Source: CAWKAO01 sp963847665 (GTDB taxonomy: Bacteria > Actinomycetota > Humimicrobiia > Humimicrobiales > Humimicrobiaceae). From it: a stretch of 64,000 nucleotides of DNA. The notes under the pieces were generated by a model. It was not told the origin of the DNA, searched no databases, and worked only from the letters and a program-made list of their open reading frames with translations. Below are positions 18,939 through 26,552 of the stretch, one piece after another (within the stretch, counting starts at the first letter, position 1; each line of letters begins with the position of its first letter). Position numbers and translations under genes: made by a program. The stretch is taken from NCBI GenBank assembly GCA_963847665.1, contig CAWKAO010000002.1:558001-622000 (forward strand), written 5' to 3'.

Positions 18939-19308
18939 CTTTATAAAGCAATCTTTCTACAATTTCGCCTTTTACTGTTTTTTCTACTATTTCAGCAGCA
19001 TCTTCGGGTTTGACTCCAAGATAACAGGTCTCCTGCGGATAAATGACCATTATCGGTCCTCTCTCACAGTAACCATGACAGCCTGTTTTTTTTATGATGA
19101 TGTTTACTGATTTTTCAGGATGTGCTTTTATCTCTTTTAACAGTTCTTCTTCGATCTTACTGTGCACCTCATCAGATGAATATGCCTTGCATCCTGTTCC
19201 AGAGCAAATCGATATTACAGTCTTTCCGACCATAGCATAATGAAGTTTTTTTGCTCTTTCTACCAACTCTTCAAGGCCTGATATTTTCTTATTATTTTCC
19301 TGGGTCAT
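18889..19308 (-). CDS. Thioredoxin-like [2Fe-2S] ferredoxin, probable N-terminal part of the HydB/NuoF protein
   Basis: The 139 residues show a thioredoxin-like [2Fe-2S] fold: CSGTGC near residue 35 and CHGYCERGP near 77, followed by GVKPEDAAEIVEKTVKGE and ERLLYKDEEG. This is the usual N-terminal domain of HydB/HoxF-type proteins. The ORF runs 50 bases into the NuoF-like frame and ends in unrelated residues, which fits a one-base frameshift in a single fused gene. A natural two-gene overlap is the alternative. The cluster probably relays electrons near the FMN. Confidence 0.8.
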   Translation of the reverse strand: MTQENNKKISGLEELVERAKKLHYAMVGKTVISICSGTGCKAYSSDEVHSKIEEELLKEIKAHPEKSVNIIIKKTGCHGYCERGPIMVIYPQETCYLGVKPEDAAEIVEKTVKGEIVERLLYKDEEGKQYFKRNRHTLL

Positions 19309-19352
19309 TTTTACCTCTTTTAAAAATTGTTTTATATATTTTCATTGTTGTT

Positions 19353-20309
19353 CTAAACAGAATCGAACAGATTCTCTAATTCCTTACGGGAAGGATTGCT
19401 GTAATATTTATTATTAAACATCATTACGGGTCCAAGTGCACAGCAGCCAAGGCAATTAACCGTATCAAGGGTGAACTTAAGATCACTTGTAGTATCGCCC
19501 GGTTCTATTTTTATTACATTGACTATTCTTTGCAGTAGATTTATGGAACCTCTCACATGGCATGCAGTACCGGCACATACCAGGATCTGGTATTTACCCC
19601 TCGGTTCGAGATTAAAAAACTTATAAAATGATGCTATTCCATATATCTGAGTAAGTGGTATGTTCATCTTATTGCTCACATATAGAAGGACGTGCTTCGG
19701 CAACCAGTTATAATCATCCTGAAAATCTATCAGCATCTGAATAAGATTTCCGTTTTCATATTTATGTTTTTCAAGTACAGCGTCTACCTTACTGAAATCA
19801 TTTATTATTTCTTCCAACTTGAACTCCTTTTCTCTACTTATCTTATTTAATTCTGACATCCATTCATTTAACTGGGTTTGGATCTTATCGATTTTAGCTA
19901 TATCGTAATAATCATTATTATTTGACCTGCCATTTTGTAACGTTTTGACTACTGTCAATAATCCTGAAGCAGGGTTATTGAATTGCTGAACTACTTTTGT
20001 ATTTACTTTAGAAGTATTTTTATCAGAGTTAACATCATCACTTAATATATAACTGGTCTTATTTTTTTCTGCTGATATCTTTTTGATAAAACCGTGTTCT
20101 GTAAGCATATTTATATTTCTGTAAATAGTGGCTATTCCGATTCCTGGATCCTTTTTTCTTGCAAATATAAAGATCTCTTCTGCTGATAATGTTTTTTTTA
20201 TTTCTGTAAGTGTATCCAGGATGGTCTTACGAGTGCCGGTTAACCTAAAACCTATATCTTTTATTCCTTTTGCGATGTTTCCACTTTTAAGGTTTTTAAT
20301 ATTTTTCAC
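19353..20309 (-). CDS. Fur-type DNA-binding domain fused to a NuoE/HydC-type [2Fe-2S] subunit
   Basis: The 318-residue ORF joins two unrelated modules. Residues about 12-88 form a Fur winged helix: GFRLTGTRKTILDTL, LSAEEIFIFARKKDPG, GIATIYRNINMLTEHGFIKKI. A polar Asn/Ser-rich linker and helical part follow (90-165). Residues about 165-318 are a NuoE/HydC subunit with WLPKHVLLYVSNKMNIPL, IYGIASFYKFF, CAGTACHVRGS and VNCLGCCALGPV, that is four cluster cysteines. The Fur dimerisation and metal domain is missing. The HTH resembles the neighbouring stand-alone Fur (shared GIATxYR block), suggesting local duplication. The frame is unbroken. It heads the NADH module, starts with GTG, lacks a clear Shine-Dalgarno sequence, and has a near-consensus promoter with a Fur-like box. 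A redox-sensing regulator that is also an electron-transfer subunit is inferred. Confidence 0.82.
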   Translation of the reverse strand: MKNIKNLKSGNIAKGIKDIGFRLTGTRKTILDTLTEIKKTLSAEEIFIFARKKDPGIGIATIYRNINMLTEHGFIKKISAEKNKTSYILSDDVNSDKNTSKVNTKVVQQFNNPASGLLTVVKTLQNGRSNNNDYYDIAKIDKIQTQLNEWMSELNKISREKEFKLEEIINDFSKVDAVLEKHKYENGNLIQMLIDFQDDYNWLPKHVLLYVSNKMNIPLTQIYGIASFYKFFNLEPRGKYQILVCAGTACHVRGSINLLQRIVNVIKIEPGDTTSDLKFTLDTVNCLGCCALGPVMMFNNKYYSNPSRKELENLFDSV

Positions 20310-20328
20310 AAATCGATTATATTGATAT

Positions 20329-20343
20329 TGATATTGATTATCA
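20329..20343 (-). promoter_or_regulatory. Fur-box-like operator at the start site of the Fur-NuoE operon
   Basis: TGATATTGATTATCA matches the 7-1-7 Fur consensus TGATAATNATTATCA at all but one defined position. It begins about one base after the predicted transcription start, where a bound regulator would block initiation. Binding by either Fur-type protein encoded here is inferred. Confidence 0.55.
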
Positions 20344-20350
20344 TTAAGAT

Positions 20351-20378
20351 ATTATAGATTCGGTTTCTATTTTGTCAA
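20351..20378 (-). promoter_or_regulatory. Near-consensus sigma-70 promoter of the Fur-NuoE / NADH-module operon
   Basis: On the minus strand TTGACA (20373-20378), a 16-base spacer and TATAAT (20351-20356): both hexamers perfect. Predicted start near 20344, leader about 35 bases. A second, weaker half-matching Fur-like site (TTATCATTAATGA, within 20379-20393) lies just upstream of the -35 element. Confidence 0.75.
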
Positions 20379-20477
20379 GTCATTAATGATAATTAAAAAA
20401 AATATAAAAATATTTCAACATTTTGATATAATAAGATAATAATAATTGTGACTAAAAAAAGCATATAAATAAAATTT

Positions 20478-20663
20478 ATGGGCAAGCTTTTAGATTATAT
20501 TAAATGCCAGAAATTTATAATAAGAAGCGAACTTGACTATCAATGGTCCAATATGAGATTAAATACAGCCCAGAGTGAATTTCTGGACAAGACTATTGAT
20601 TGTTTATTTGATTCACTTGAAAAAATTGCTGAAAGTATAGACAAAGATAAATTAAACACCTGA
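20478..20663 (+). CDS. Small hypothetical protein between the two Fur-type genes
   Basis: A 61-codon ORF from ATG to TGA, divergent from the Fur-NuoE operon. The sequence is hydrophilic and looks helical (LLDYIKCQKFIIRSELDY, then SLEKIAESIDKDKL), with two cysteines and no membrane segment. I do not recognise a family. A TATAAT at 20427-20432 lies about 45 bases upstream, but no convincing -35 and no Shine-Dalgarno sequence are seen. It may be real or a chance ORF. Confidence 0.35.
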   Translation: MGKLLDYIKCQKFIIRSELDYQWSNMRLNTAQSEFLDKTIDCLFDSLEKIAESIDKDKLNT

Positions 20664-20716
20664 TCAAAAAACTCCCGAATTCTCCTTACTGATAATCAAT
20701 ACTATTTAATGTTTGG

Positions 20717-20744
20717 TTGACAAAAAGTCTGATTTATGTAAAAA
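20717..20744 (+). promoter_or_regulatory. Predicted promoter of the fur gene
   Basis: TTGACA (20717-20722, perfect), 16-base spacer, TAAAAA (20739-20744, 4/6). Predicted start near 20751, about 40 bases before the fur ATG. Confidence 0.5.
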
Positions 20745-20752
20745 TAATATTT

Positions 20753-20766
20753 GTAACAATTATTAC
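20753..20766 (+). promoter_or_regulatory. Palindrome at the fur start site, possible operator
   Basis: GTAACAATTATTAC is an imperfect palindrome (arms match except one pair) lying about +2 to +15 from the predicted start. It resembles the GTAATAATAATT arm upstream of acsD. Placement like the box of the Fur-NuoE operon suggests autoregulation; this is inference. Confidence 0.4.
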
Positions 20767-20791
20767 TATCAATTAAAATTGAGGTAATATT

Positions 20792-21277
20792 ATGGCTAAG
20801 ATTATAAAAGATGGTCATAAATACAACTATCTTCTTGAACAACAGGAAAAAAAACTTGTTCAGTTAGGTTATAAATTCACTGGGCAAAGAAAGATCATTT
20901 TCGAGACTCTTTTAAGTGAACACAGGCTTTTTGATGCAGAAAGTGTTTTTATCAAAGCAAAAGAAAAAGATCCCAGTGTAGGAATTGCTACCGTATACAG
21001 GACGCTTGAACTTCTCTCCAGATTAAAACTTATTTGTAAGATCGATATTGGAACAGAAAAATCAATGTATATGTTGGATGTGGATTGTAACAAGGAAACT
21101 TCTGTTTATATGATCTGCACAAACTGTAAGAAGGTAATAACTAATAATGACTGTCTTAAGAGTGCTGTAAAGATCAGACTACGTGAGGACGCAGAGAAGA
21201 ATATTTTAGAGAACTGTAATCTGAAAATCGATAATTTTCAGGTAGTGTTTAAAGGCCTATGTGATGATTGCAACTAA
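20792..21277 (+). CDS. Fur-family transcriptional regulator
   Basis: The 161-residue protein has a Fur winged helix (GYKFTGQRKIIFETL, LFDAESVFIKAKEKDPSVGIATVYRTLELL, residues about 25-85) and a C-terminal dimerisation domain with two CxxC pairs (MICTNCKKV and LCDDC) that would bind structural zinc. The typical HHxH-rich iron site of classic Fur is not obvious, so the sensed signal (iron, peroxide, zinc or nickel) cannot be named. It starts with ATG behind GAGGT. It is convergent with cooC1 and lies beside the fused Fur-NuoE gene, so control of the Ni/Fe-rich acetyl-CoA pathway genes is plausible. Confidence 0.88.
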   Translation: MAKIIKDGHKYNYLLEQQEKKLVQLGYKFTGQRKIIFETLLSEHRLFDAESVFIKAKEKDPSVGIATVYRTLELLSRLKLICKIDIGTEKSMYMLDVDCNKETSVYMICTNCKKVITNNDCLKSAVKIRLREDAEKNILENCNLKIDNFQVVFKGLCDDCN

Positions 21278-21279
21278 TG

Positions 21280-22059
21280 TTATTTCTTGATAATTCCGAT
21301 TATTTTTTCAGCAATTGATTCTATGGCATCTTTAAAAGTTTCATCATATGTACATGGGGAATAGTTTTGAAGATCTGACTCCCTTACCTTATCGCTATAT
21401 GGAAGCTCCCCTATTATCTTAAAGTCTTTAAGATTTTGTTTTATGTTTTTTTCTTCTTCTTCTGATCTTACTTTATTCACTACTATATAAAGAGCTTTGA
21501 TACCCAGTTCCATAGACATCTTCCTTACTGCATACGCTGTCTGTATACTCCTCATCCCCGGCTCTATTACAACTACAAGCAGGTCCATATTTTCAGTTGT
21601 ACCTCTGCCAAGATGCTCTATCCCTGCTTCCATATCAAGGATTATTATTTCTTTTCTATCAACTACCAGATGCCTGAACAACCTTTTTAAAAGAACATTC
21701 TCAGGGCAGTAACAGCCCGAACCCCCTGCTTTAATAGTACCTGCTACAAGTAACCTGACTCCTTCAATATCAACACCAAATTTTTGTGGGATATCGTCAA
21801 CTTTTGGGTTCAACTTAAAATAAGAACCGTATTCTCCAGATTTTGCACCAGTTCTTTCCTCTATAAGATCTTTCAAGTCAACAAGAGGGACTATTTTTGA
21901 AGCGCTTTCATAGTCAAGTCCAAGAGCTGAAGCAAGATTGGCATCTGGGTCTGCGTCTACTGCCAGAACCTTATAACCTTTTTTTGCATAATATTTTGCA
22001 AGACATGCAGAAAGAGTAGTTTTACCTACTCCCCCTTTACCTGAAATAGCAATTTTCAT
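21280..22059 (-). CDS. cooC: CooC/AcsF-type nickel-insertion ATPase (copy 1)
   Basis: MinD-like ATPase that helps load nickel into CODH or acetyl-CoA synthase. The 259 residues have the deviant Walker A SGKGGVGKTTLSACLA, the DADPDANLASALG switch, the CxC motif GCYCPENVLLKRL used for metal binding at the dimer interface, and DMEAGIEHLGRG. It is the last gene of the acs operon, 19 bases after acsE, and ends two bases from the convergent fur gene. A second homologue lies at 29682-30437; which enzyme each serves cannot be told. Confidence 0.9.
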   Translation of the reverse strand: MKIAISGKGGVGKTTLSACLAKYYAKKGYKVLAVDADPDANLASALGLDYESASKIVPLVDLKDLIEERTGAKSGEYGSYFKLNPKVDDIPQKFGVDIEGVRLLVAGTIKAGGSGCYCPENVLLKRLFRHLVVDRKEIIILDMEAGIEHLGRGTTENMDLLVVVIEPGMRSIQTAYAVRKMSMELGIKALYIVVNKVRSEEEEKNIKQNLKDFKIIGELPYSDKVRESDLQNYSPCTYDETFKDAIESIAEKIIGIIKK

Positions 22060-22078
22060 TTATTTTCAATGCCTCTTT

Positions 22079-22876
22079 TTATTTATCAAGATAAGAATGA
22101 GCATAAAGGATCCTGTTTGTAAGGATATCAAATGTCCTGACAGCGTTCATCAGGTCAGCATCTAATGGATCGAGAATAGCACTGTCAAGCCCATGGCTCA
22201 ATAATATCAAAAGATAAGTCCTGTTTAGAAGACTTTTTAATTCTGGAGGGGAAGATTGTGATACATTTGAAAGCCCTACTATTGTTTTTGGTTCTTCCGG
22301 CAAACCCATAAGTTCCTTTAATTGTTTAAAAGCTTTAAGGCCTTCAATACAGTTTAAAACCTGTTGCTGCAGTACTGCTACTGGAAGCACGATAGGATCA
22401 AGATAAACATCCGACAACGAGACTCCATTCTCCATTGCAGAATTTACAATATTCATTATGACCTCGATCCTGCTGTCTACATCAGGTGGTACACCTTTTT
22501 CACTCAATGCAATGCCCACTATCTTTGCATTATATTTTTTTGCCATCGGCATAAGAATATCAAGCTTATCCTGATCTCCAGTTACAGAGTTTATCATGGC
22601 AGGTCCCTTATGGACCTGAAGACCTGCTTCTATGGCGCTAGTATTTTTTGTATCGAGTGCAAGCAATACATCATATTTATCCTGGATAGTCTTAACGATC
22701 CACTGCATAAGATCCTCGCCATTTTTTGTTGCAGGACCTATATTTATATCTATATAATTTGCGCCAGCATCTTTCTGGGCTTTTACCATCTTCAGTATTG
22801 GGCCTGCATCCCTGTTTCTTATTGATTCTCCTACTATCTTGGAAGTAACACTTATATTTTCACCTACTACCAGCAT
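22079..22876 (-). CDS. acsE: Methyltetrahydrofolate:corrinoid iron-sulfur protein methyltransferase
   Basis: Moves the methyl group between methyl-tetrahydrofolate and the cobalt of the AcsC/AcsD protein, joining the methyl and carbonyl branches. The 265-residue TIM barrel of the pterin-binding family starts MLVVGENISVTSK and shows AGANYIDINIGPA, LALDTKNTSAIEAGL, MINSVTGDQDK, and VGLSNVSQSSP near the C-terminus. Length and motifs match AcsE. It lies 86 bases downstream of acsC. Confidence 0.93.
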   Translation of the reverse strand: MLVVGENISVTSKIVGESIRNRDAGPILKMVKAQKDAGANYIDINIGPATKNGEDLMQWIVKTIQDKYDVLLALDTKNTSAIEAGLQVHKGPAMINSVTGDQDKLDILMPMAKKYNAKIVGIALSEKGVPPDVDSRIEVIMNIVNSAMENGVSLSDVYLDPIVLPVAVLQQQVLNCIEGLKAFKQLKELMGLPEEPKTIVGLSNVSQSSPPELKSLLNRTYLLILLSHGLDSAILDPLDADLMNAVRTFDILTNRILYAHSYLDK

Positions 22877-22962
22877 CTTCTATCCCTCCCTTAATATTTA
22901 AGCTTATCACTTTAAAAGTTTATCAAAGTATACAAAAGAGAAGCCTGTTACCGTAAATTTTG

Positions 22963-24316
22963 TCATTTTGCAATATAATTCTTTAAAAATTTTGGCACCT
23001 CTCCAGACTCCCTTGGACCGACGATCACTTTCCAGCCCTCTCCCAATTCGTCCTCAAGCTCTCCCTGCAGCTGGGCGACATAACCTGGGATGACAATTTC
23101 CTTTTTACCTGCTTTGTCAGATATGCCACTCTTTTTTATATAATTAGCTATCAATTCCGGTACGAATTTTCCTGCTGCCCAGGCTGTCAAAACTGATTGC
23201 CCTTCTACATCCATTACTAGAAGCCATGTAGGGACCTTGCTGCTTTCTATCTCACCGGAAATAATGAAATAGGTAAGAGAAAAATTAGTGGTTATCAGGA
23301 CCGGTGAATCAGAAGTAGGATTATTTATTTCATATATCTTTTGTTCGACTGCCATAGGTTTTCTTGGATCTGTGTAAATATTCTGCCTGTAGACAAGCAG
23401 TGGAAAGATATTCTGAGGTTCTATGTTTGAAAGTACTATTATTGAAGCATATTTTGTGACAAAAAGTGCAGTTATGAGTACTTCCTTAAGAGGATCATCA
23501 GTCATTTCAGAAGGGAAGACAATAGTAGGATAGCCAAATAGCCTGTCCTTCTTTACTACTGCTGCTCTTCTTAATGTTATCTGGTTAAAGAAATCTTCCT
23601 TCAGATCCCTTTTTCCTAAATCCAATACTATCGCCTTTATGCCTGCGTTTCTTAATTTTTCAGTCAATGAAGAAACTTCATCAAAAGTCTCGCCTTTTAC
23701 TGAAACCGGGCATCCTGTCTCCTTTACTGTATCCAGGAGTGTGTCTATATTTGAATTATCCAATGCATGGATCAAAGGTTTTAAATCCTTGAATTGGATC
23801 ATTACAGTTTTTAAAATATCAGCATCATTAGAAGAAAGTATCATGGGCTTTTTAGTCACGGAACTGACTTTTTCAATCGTTTTAATAAAAGTATCCTTGT
23901 CCTTTGAAGTATTTCTGATACATATTGCGCTGACCTCAAGGATCTGCCCTACTCTGTCATATTTCAAGATCATTTGCTGCTTTCACTTTTTTTTCTATGA
24001 AGCCTTCATCTTCATTATCATCTATTGCTGTTGCAAAAGCACATGGATTCACAAATGTCCTGTCATGCCTGAACATGACTGTTTCTTCGCCGATCTTATA
24101 TGCATTTTCTCCCGCACCTATTTCAACTTTTAAAATAGGCGGCTGAGATGCTTCTGAAAGGGCTTCTTTTGCTTCTTCAGATACATGCGGACATTTCTCC
24201 AGTTCTATTTTTCCTGCAGCTAGCTGCATTGCAAAAGCAAGACATGTGGGAAAACCGCAGTCTTTGCAGTTAGTCTTGGGAAGTAACTTAAAAATATCAA
24301 GACCGCTTAAAGGCAT
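22963..24316 (-). CDS. acsC: Corrinoid iron-sulfur protein large subunit AcsC, frame broken by one base
   Basis: Gamma subunit of the corrinoid/Fe-S protein that carries the methyl group to acetyl-CoA synthase. The N-terminal segment (23957-24316) has the [4Fe-4S] motif NCKDCGFPTCLAFAMQLAAGKIELEKC. The rest (22963-23973 frame) has the TIM barrel and C-terminal cobamide-binding domain with AWAAGKFVPELIANYIKKSG and IPGYVAQLQGELEDELG. The frames switch at about 23962-23968 (AANDL then KYDRVGQ); removing one base gives about 450 residues, the normal length. Probably functional unless the shift is real. Confidence 0.9.
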
Positions 24317-24368
24317 CTACTTCCTCCTCTTTTGTTTTTTAAATAAAAATATTTTACGACTAAAAAAT

Positions 24369-26552
24369 CTACATTATTGGATCCATTTTAAGGACAGGAT
24401 GGTTCACGTCATTGATCCACTGAAGTACTTCTTCTTCTGATTTCGCATTTTCTTCAGTTGCAATTTTATCCAGAAAATCAGGCATTCCCATCTCTTCTGC
24501 TCTTTCCTTTAAGCAGGTCGCCTATTTCTTCTTTAAGCATCTTAGGCATCCATACCAGCCTTTCAAGACCTCCATCTGCACGGATAAATTTCTTTGAACC
24601 AATAAAAAATTTACTTATTCCGATAAATCCAGGAGTCTGTATGCCTCCTCCTACCATCCCTGCTATTGTAGAAAACTTCATACCAGAGGGTGTCATATCT
24701 GAAAACTCACGGTTTACTGCCATAATCCCATTAGTAGTCGGCAGAATTGTAATGATGACCTCAAAACACCCACATGAAGTCATAGGGTCTACCATCATAG
24801 AATAAGCAGAAAATGATTCCAGCTTTTGATGCGATGACTTATAGACAAACTCATTGATGCCTTTCCATATCCCAAGTCTTTCATCTATGGTCTCACCTTT
24901 TTTGATGGGCTGATTTGGACCTGTAGGTGTTATCTCAAAGGCAGCTTTGCAGTCAAGCCAGTTATATGCTCCGCATAAACCCGGCCTTTCAGGAGAAATA
25001 GCACAGACATGGTCAGGAGCAAAAGACTGGCACAAGTGTGCATGAATAAAAAGTATCTACAGTTTCATCAGTAAGTGTACTTAGCCTTTCGTCCCTTATC
25101 TTAAAAGCTTCTTTTGCTTTTTGCTTAAGATCAGCGACATCTTCAGGATTTGTATATATCTTGATCTGTATTTTATCCATGATATTGCCAAATGTGGAAT
25201 GCATTTTTGCATGAAGTATTGTCCCTATATGCTCTTATTTTAAATCCAGATTTTACTGCGTCCTTACTGAATCTTACCCATGATATGTCCCTTTGGCCCA
25301 TATGGAATATCCCGGTCGCATAATTTATAAAGTAATGTATCTGTCTTTCCATAACGGGTTCGAAATCAGACTGCATTTTTCTACCGTAGACAAGTATCTC
25401 AATGCCAAGCGGAAGCGCGCTGCCTTCTTTTACATCATCGACTTCAGGTCCAAAGACCTCTATTTTTCCATCTTCTACTTCTGATGATTCAGCAATATGA
25501 AGGAATTCTACAGCTTCAGTCACATTACCACCAAATTCAAGATATGTATTTTCTTTTCTTACTCTTTCACCTTCAAATGCTGCACCAAAAGCAACAGGAA
25601 TATCTACTTTATCGATGGTTACTTTTAAGCCTCTGACCTCTATTGCTTTTGAAACGATCTCTTCGTCTTTTATATTTGACACTACATGCTCATATGTGCA
25701 TACCCCTCTTGGGAGGATCTCAGGTATAGGAGTATTTGCAATTGTGGGAAATCCATAATTGATTGCACCTGCAGCATTTGCATATTTTTCTTCATCTACT
25801 TCACCGAGAGCAAGTACGAAAGCAAAGACTCTGTCCTTGTTATAAAGTAGCATTCTCTTAAAGTCTCCGGCCTGAACACCTCCAAAACTGAGCGCTGCCC
25901 TCGCTGCAAAACCAAGTGCATATATGGTAGCTGTAATATCTTTTCCAAAAGGTACAAGCCTGGTATCCCACCCAAGCTCAACACCTTCTTCTAGGAGCTG
26001 CTCTGACATTGTCTTTCCATCACTTGAGCCGGTCATAAAGACATATATGTTTTTTTCCTGGAGTTCACGGGCAATTTTTACTGCAGTCTTACTATCTTTG
26101 CATGCACCCACACAAGCTGCAAAACCAGGAGCCGTTCCATCAACAAATTCTATTCCTCTTTCTCTTATGATCACGTCGGTTGCAGCACCGAGCCATATGC
26201 CCTCTACCGGTGAAGGCCCGTCAATATACTTGATAGCTTCTATTACCTCTTCAGCCCATAAAGTGGCAATACCTGCATCAAGAGTACCACCTAAATACGG
26301 CAGCCATAATTTTTCGGAAGGTATGACTGGAAGTAATTTCCTTACTTCCTCAAGTACTTTCTGAGCATCAGATAACTTTTCGACTGCAATACCGGTCATA
26401 CTGTAAATAATAGGAAGATAATATCCGGTATCCGGAAACTCTATCTTCTGGTCAGGACCATTTTTCTCTATTGACTTCTTTAAAGATTCTTCTGCCTGTT
26501 CTACTATGCTGTAGGCACCCTTTATTGCACTTGTAGCTATTAATTTAGACAT
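24369..26552 (-). CDS. acsB: Acetyl-CoA synthase AcsB, three frame breaks
   Basis: Joins CO, a methyl group and CoA at the Ni-Ni-[4Fe-4S] A-cluster. The start is ATG at 26552, behind AAGGAGG and overlapping the cooS end. The first frame (to about 25230) covers the N-terminal domains including FVDGTAPGFAACVGACKDSK. The second (25013-25204) gives the HSTFGNIMDKIQIKIYT region. The third (24478-25035) gives CQSFAPDHVC, RPGLCGAYNWLDCKAAFEI and the CGC motif (TSCGCFEV) that binds the distal nickel. A last frame gives MPDFLDKIA to VLKMDPIM and the natural stop at 24369. Shifts lie near 25230-25238, 25032-25036 and 24503-24510, each of the one-extra-base type. All known A-cluster cysteines are encoded; about 725 residues in total. 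Confidence 0.92.
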
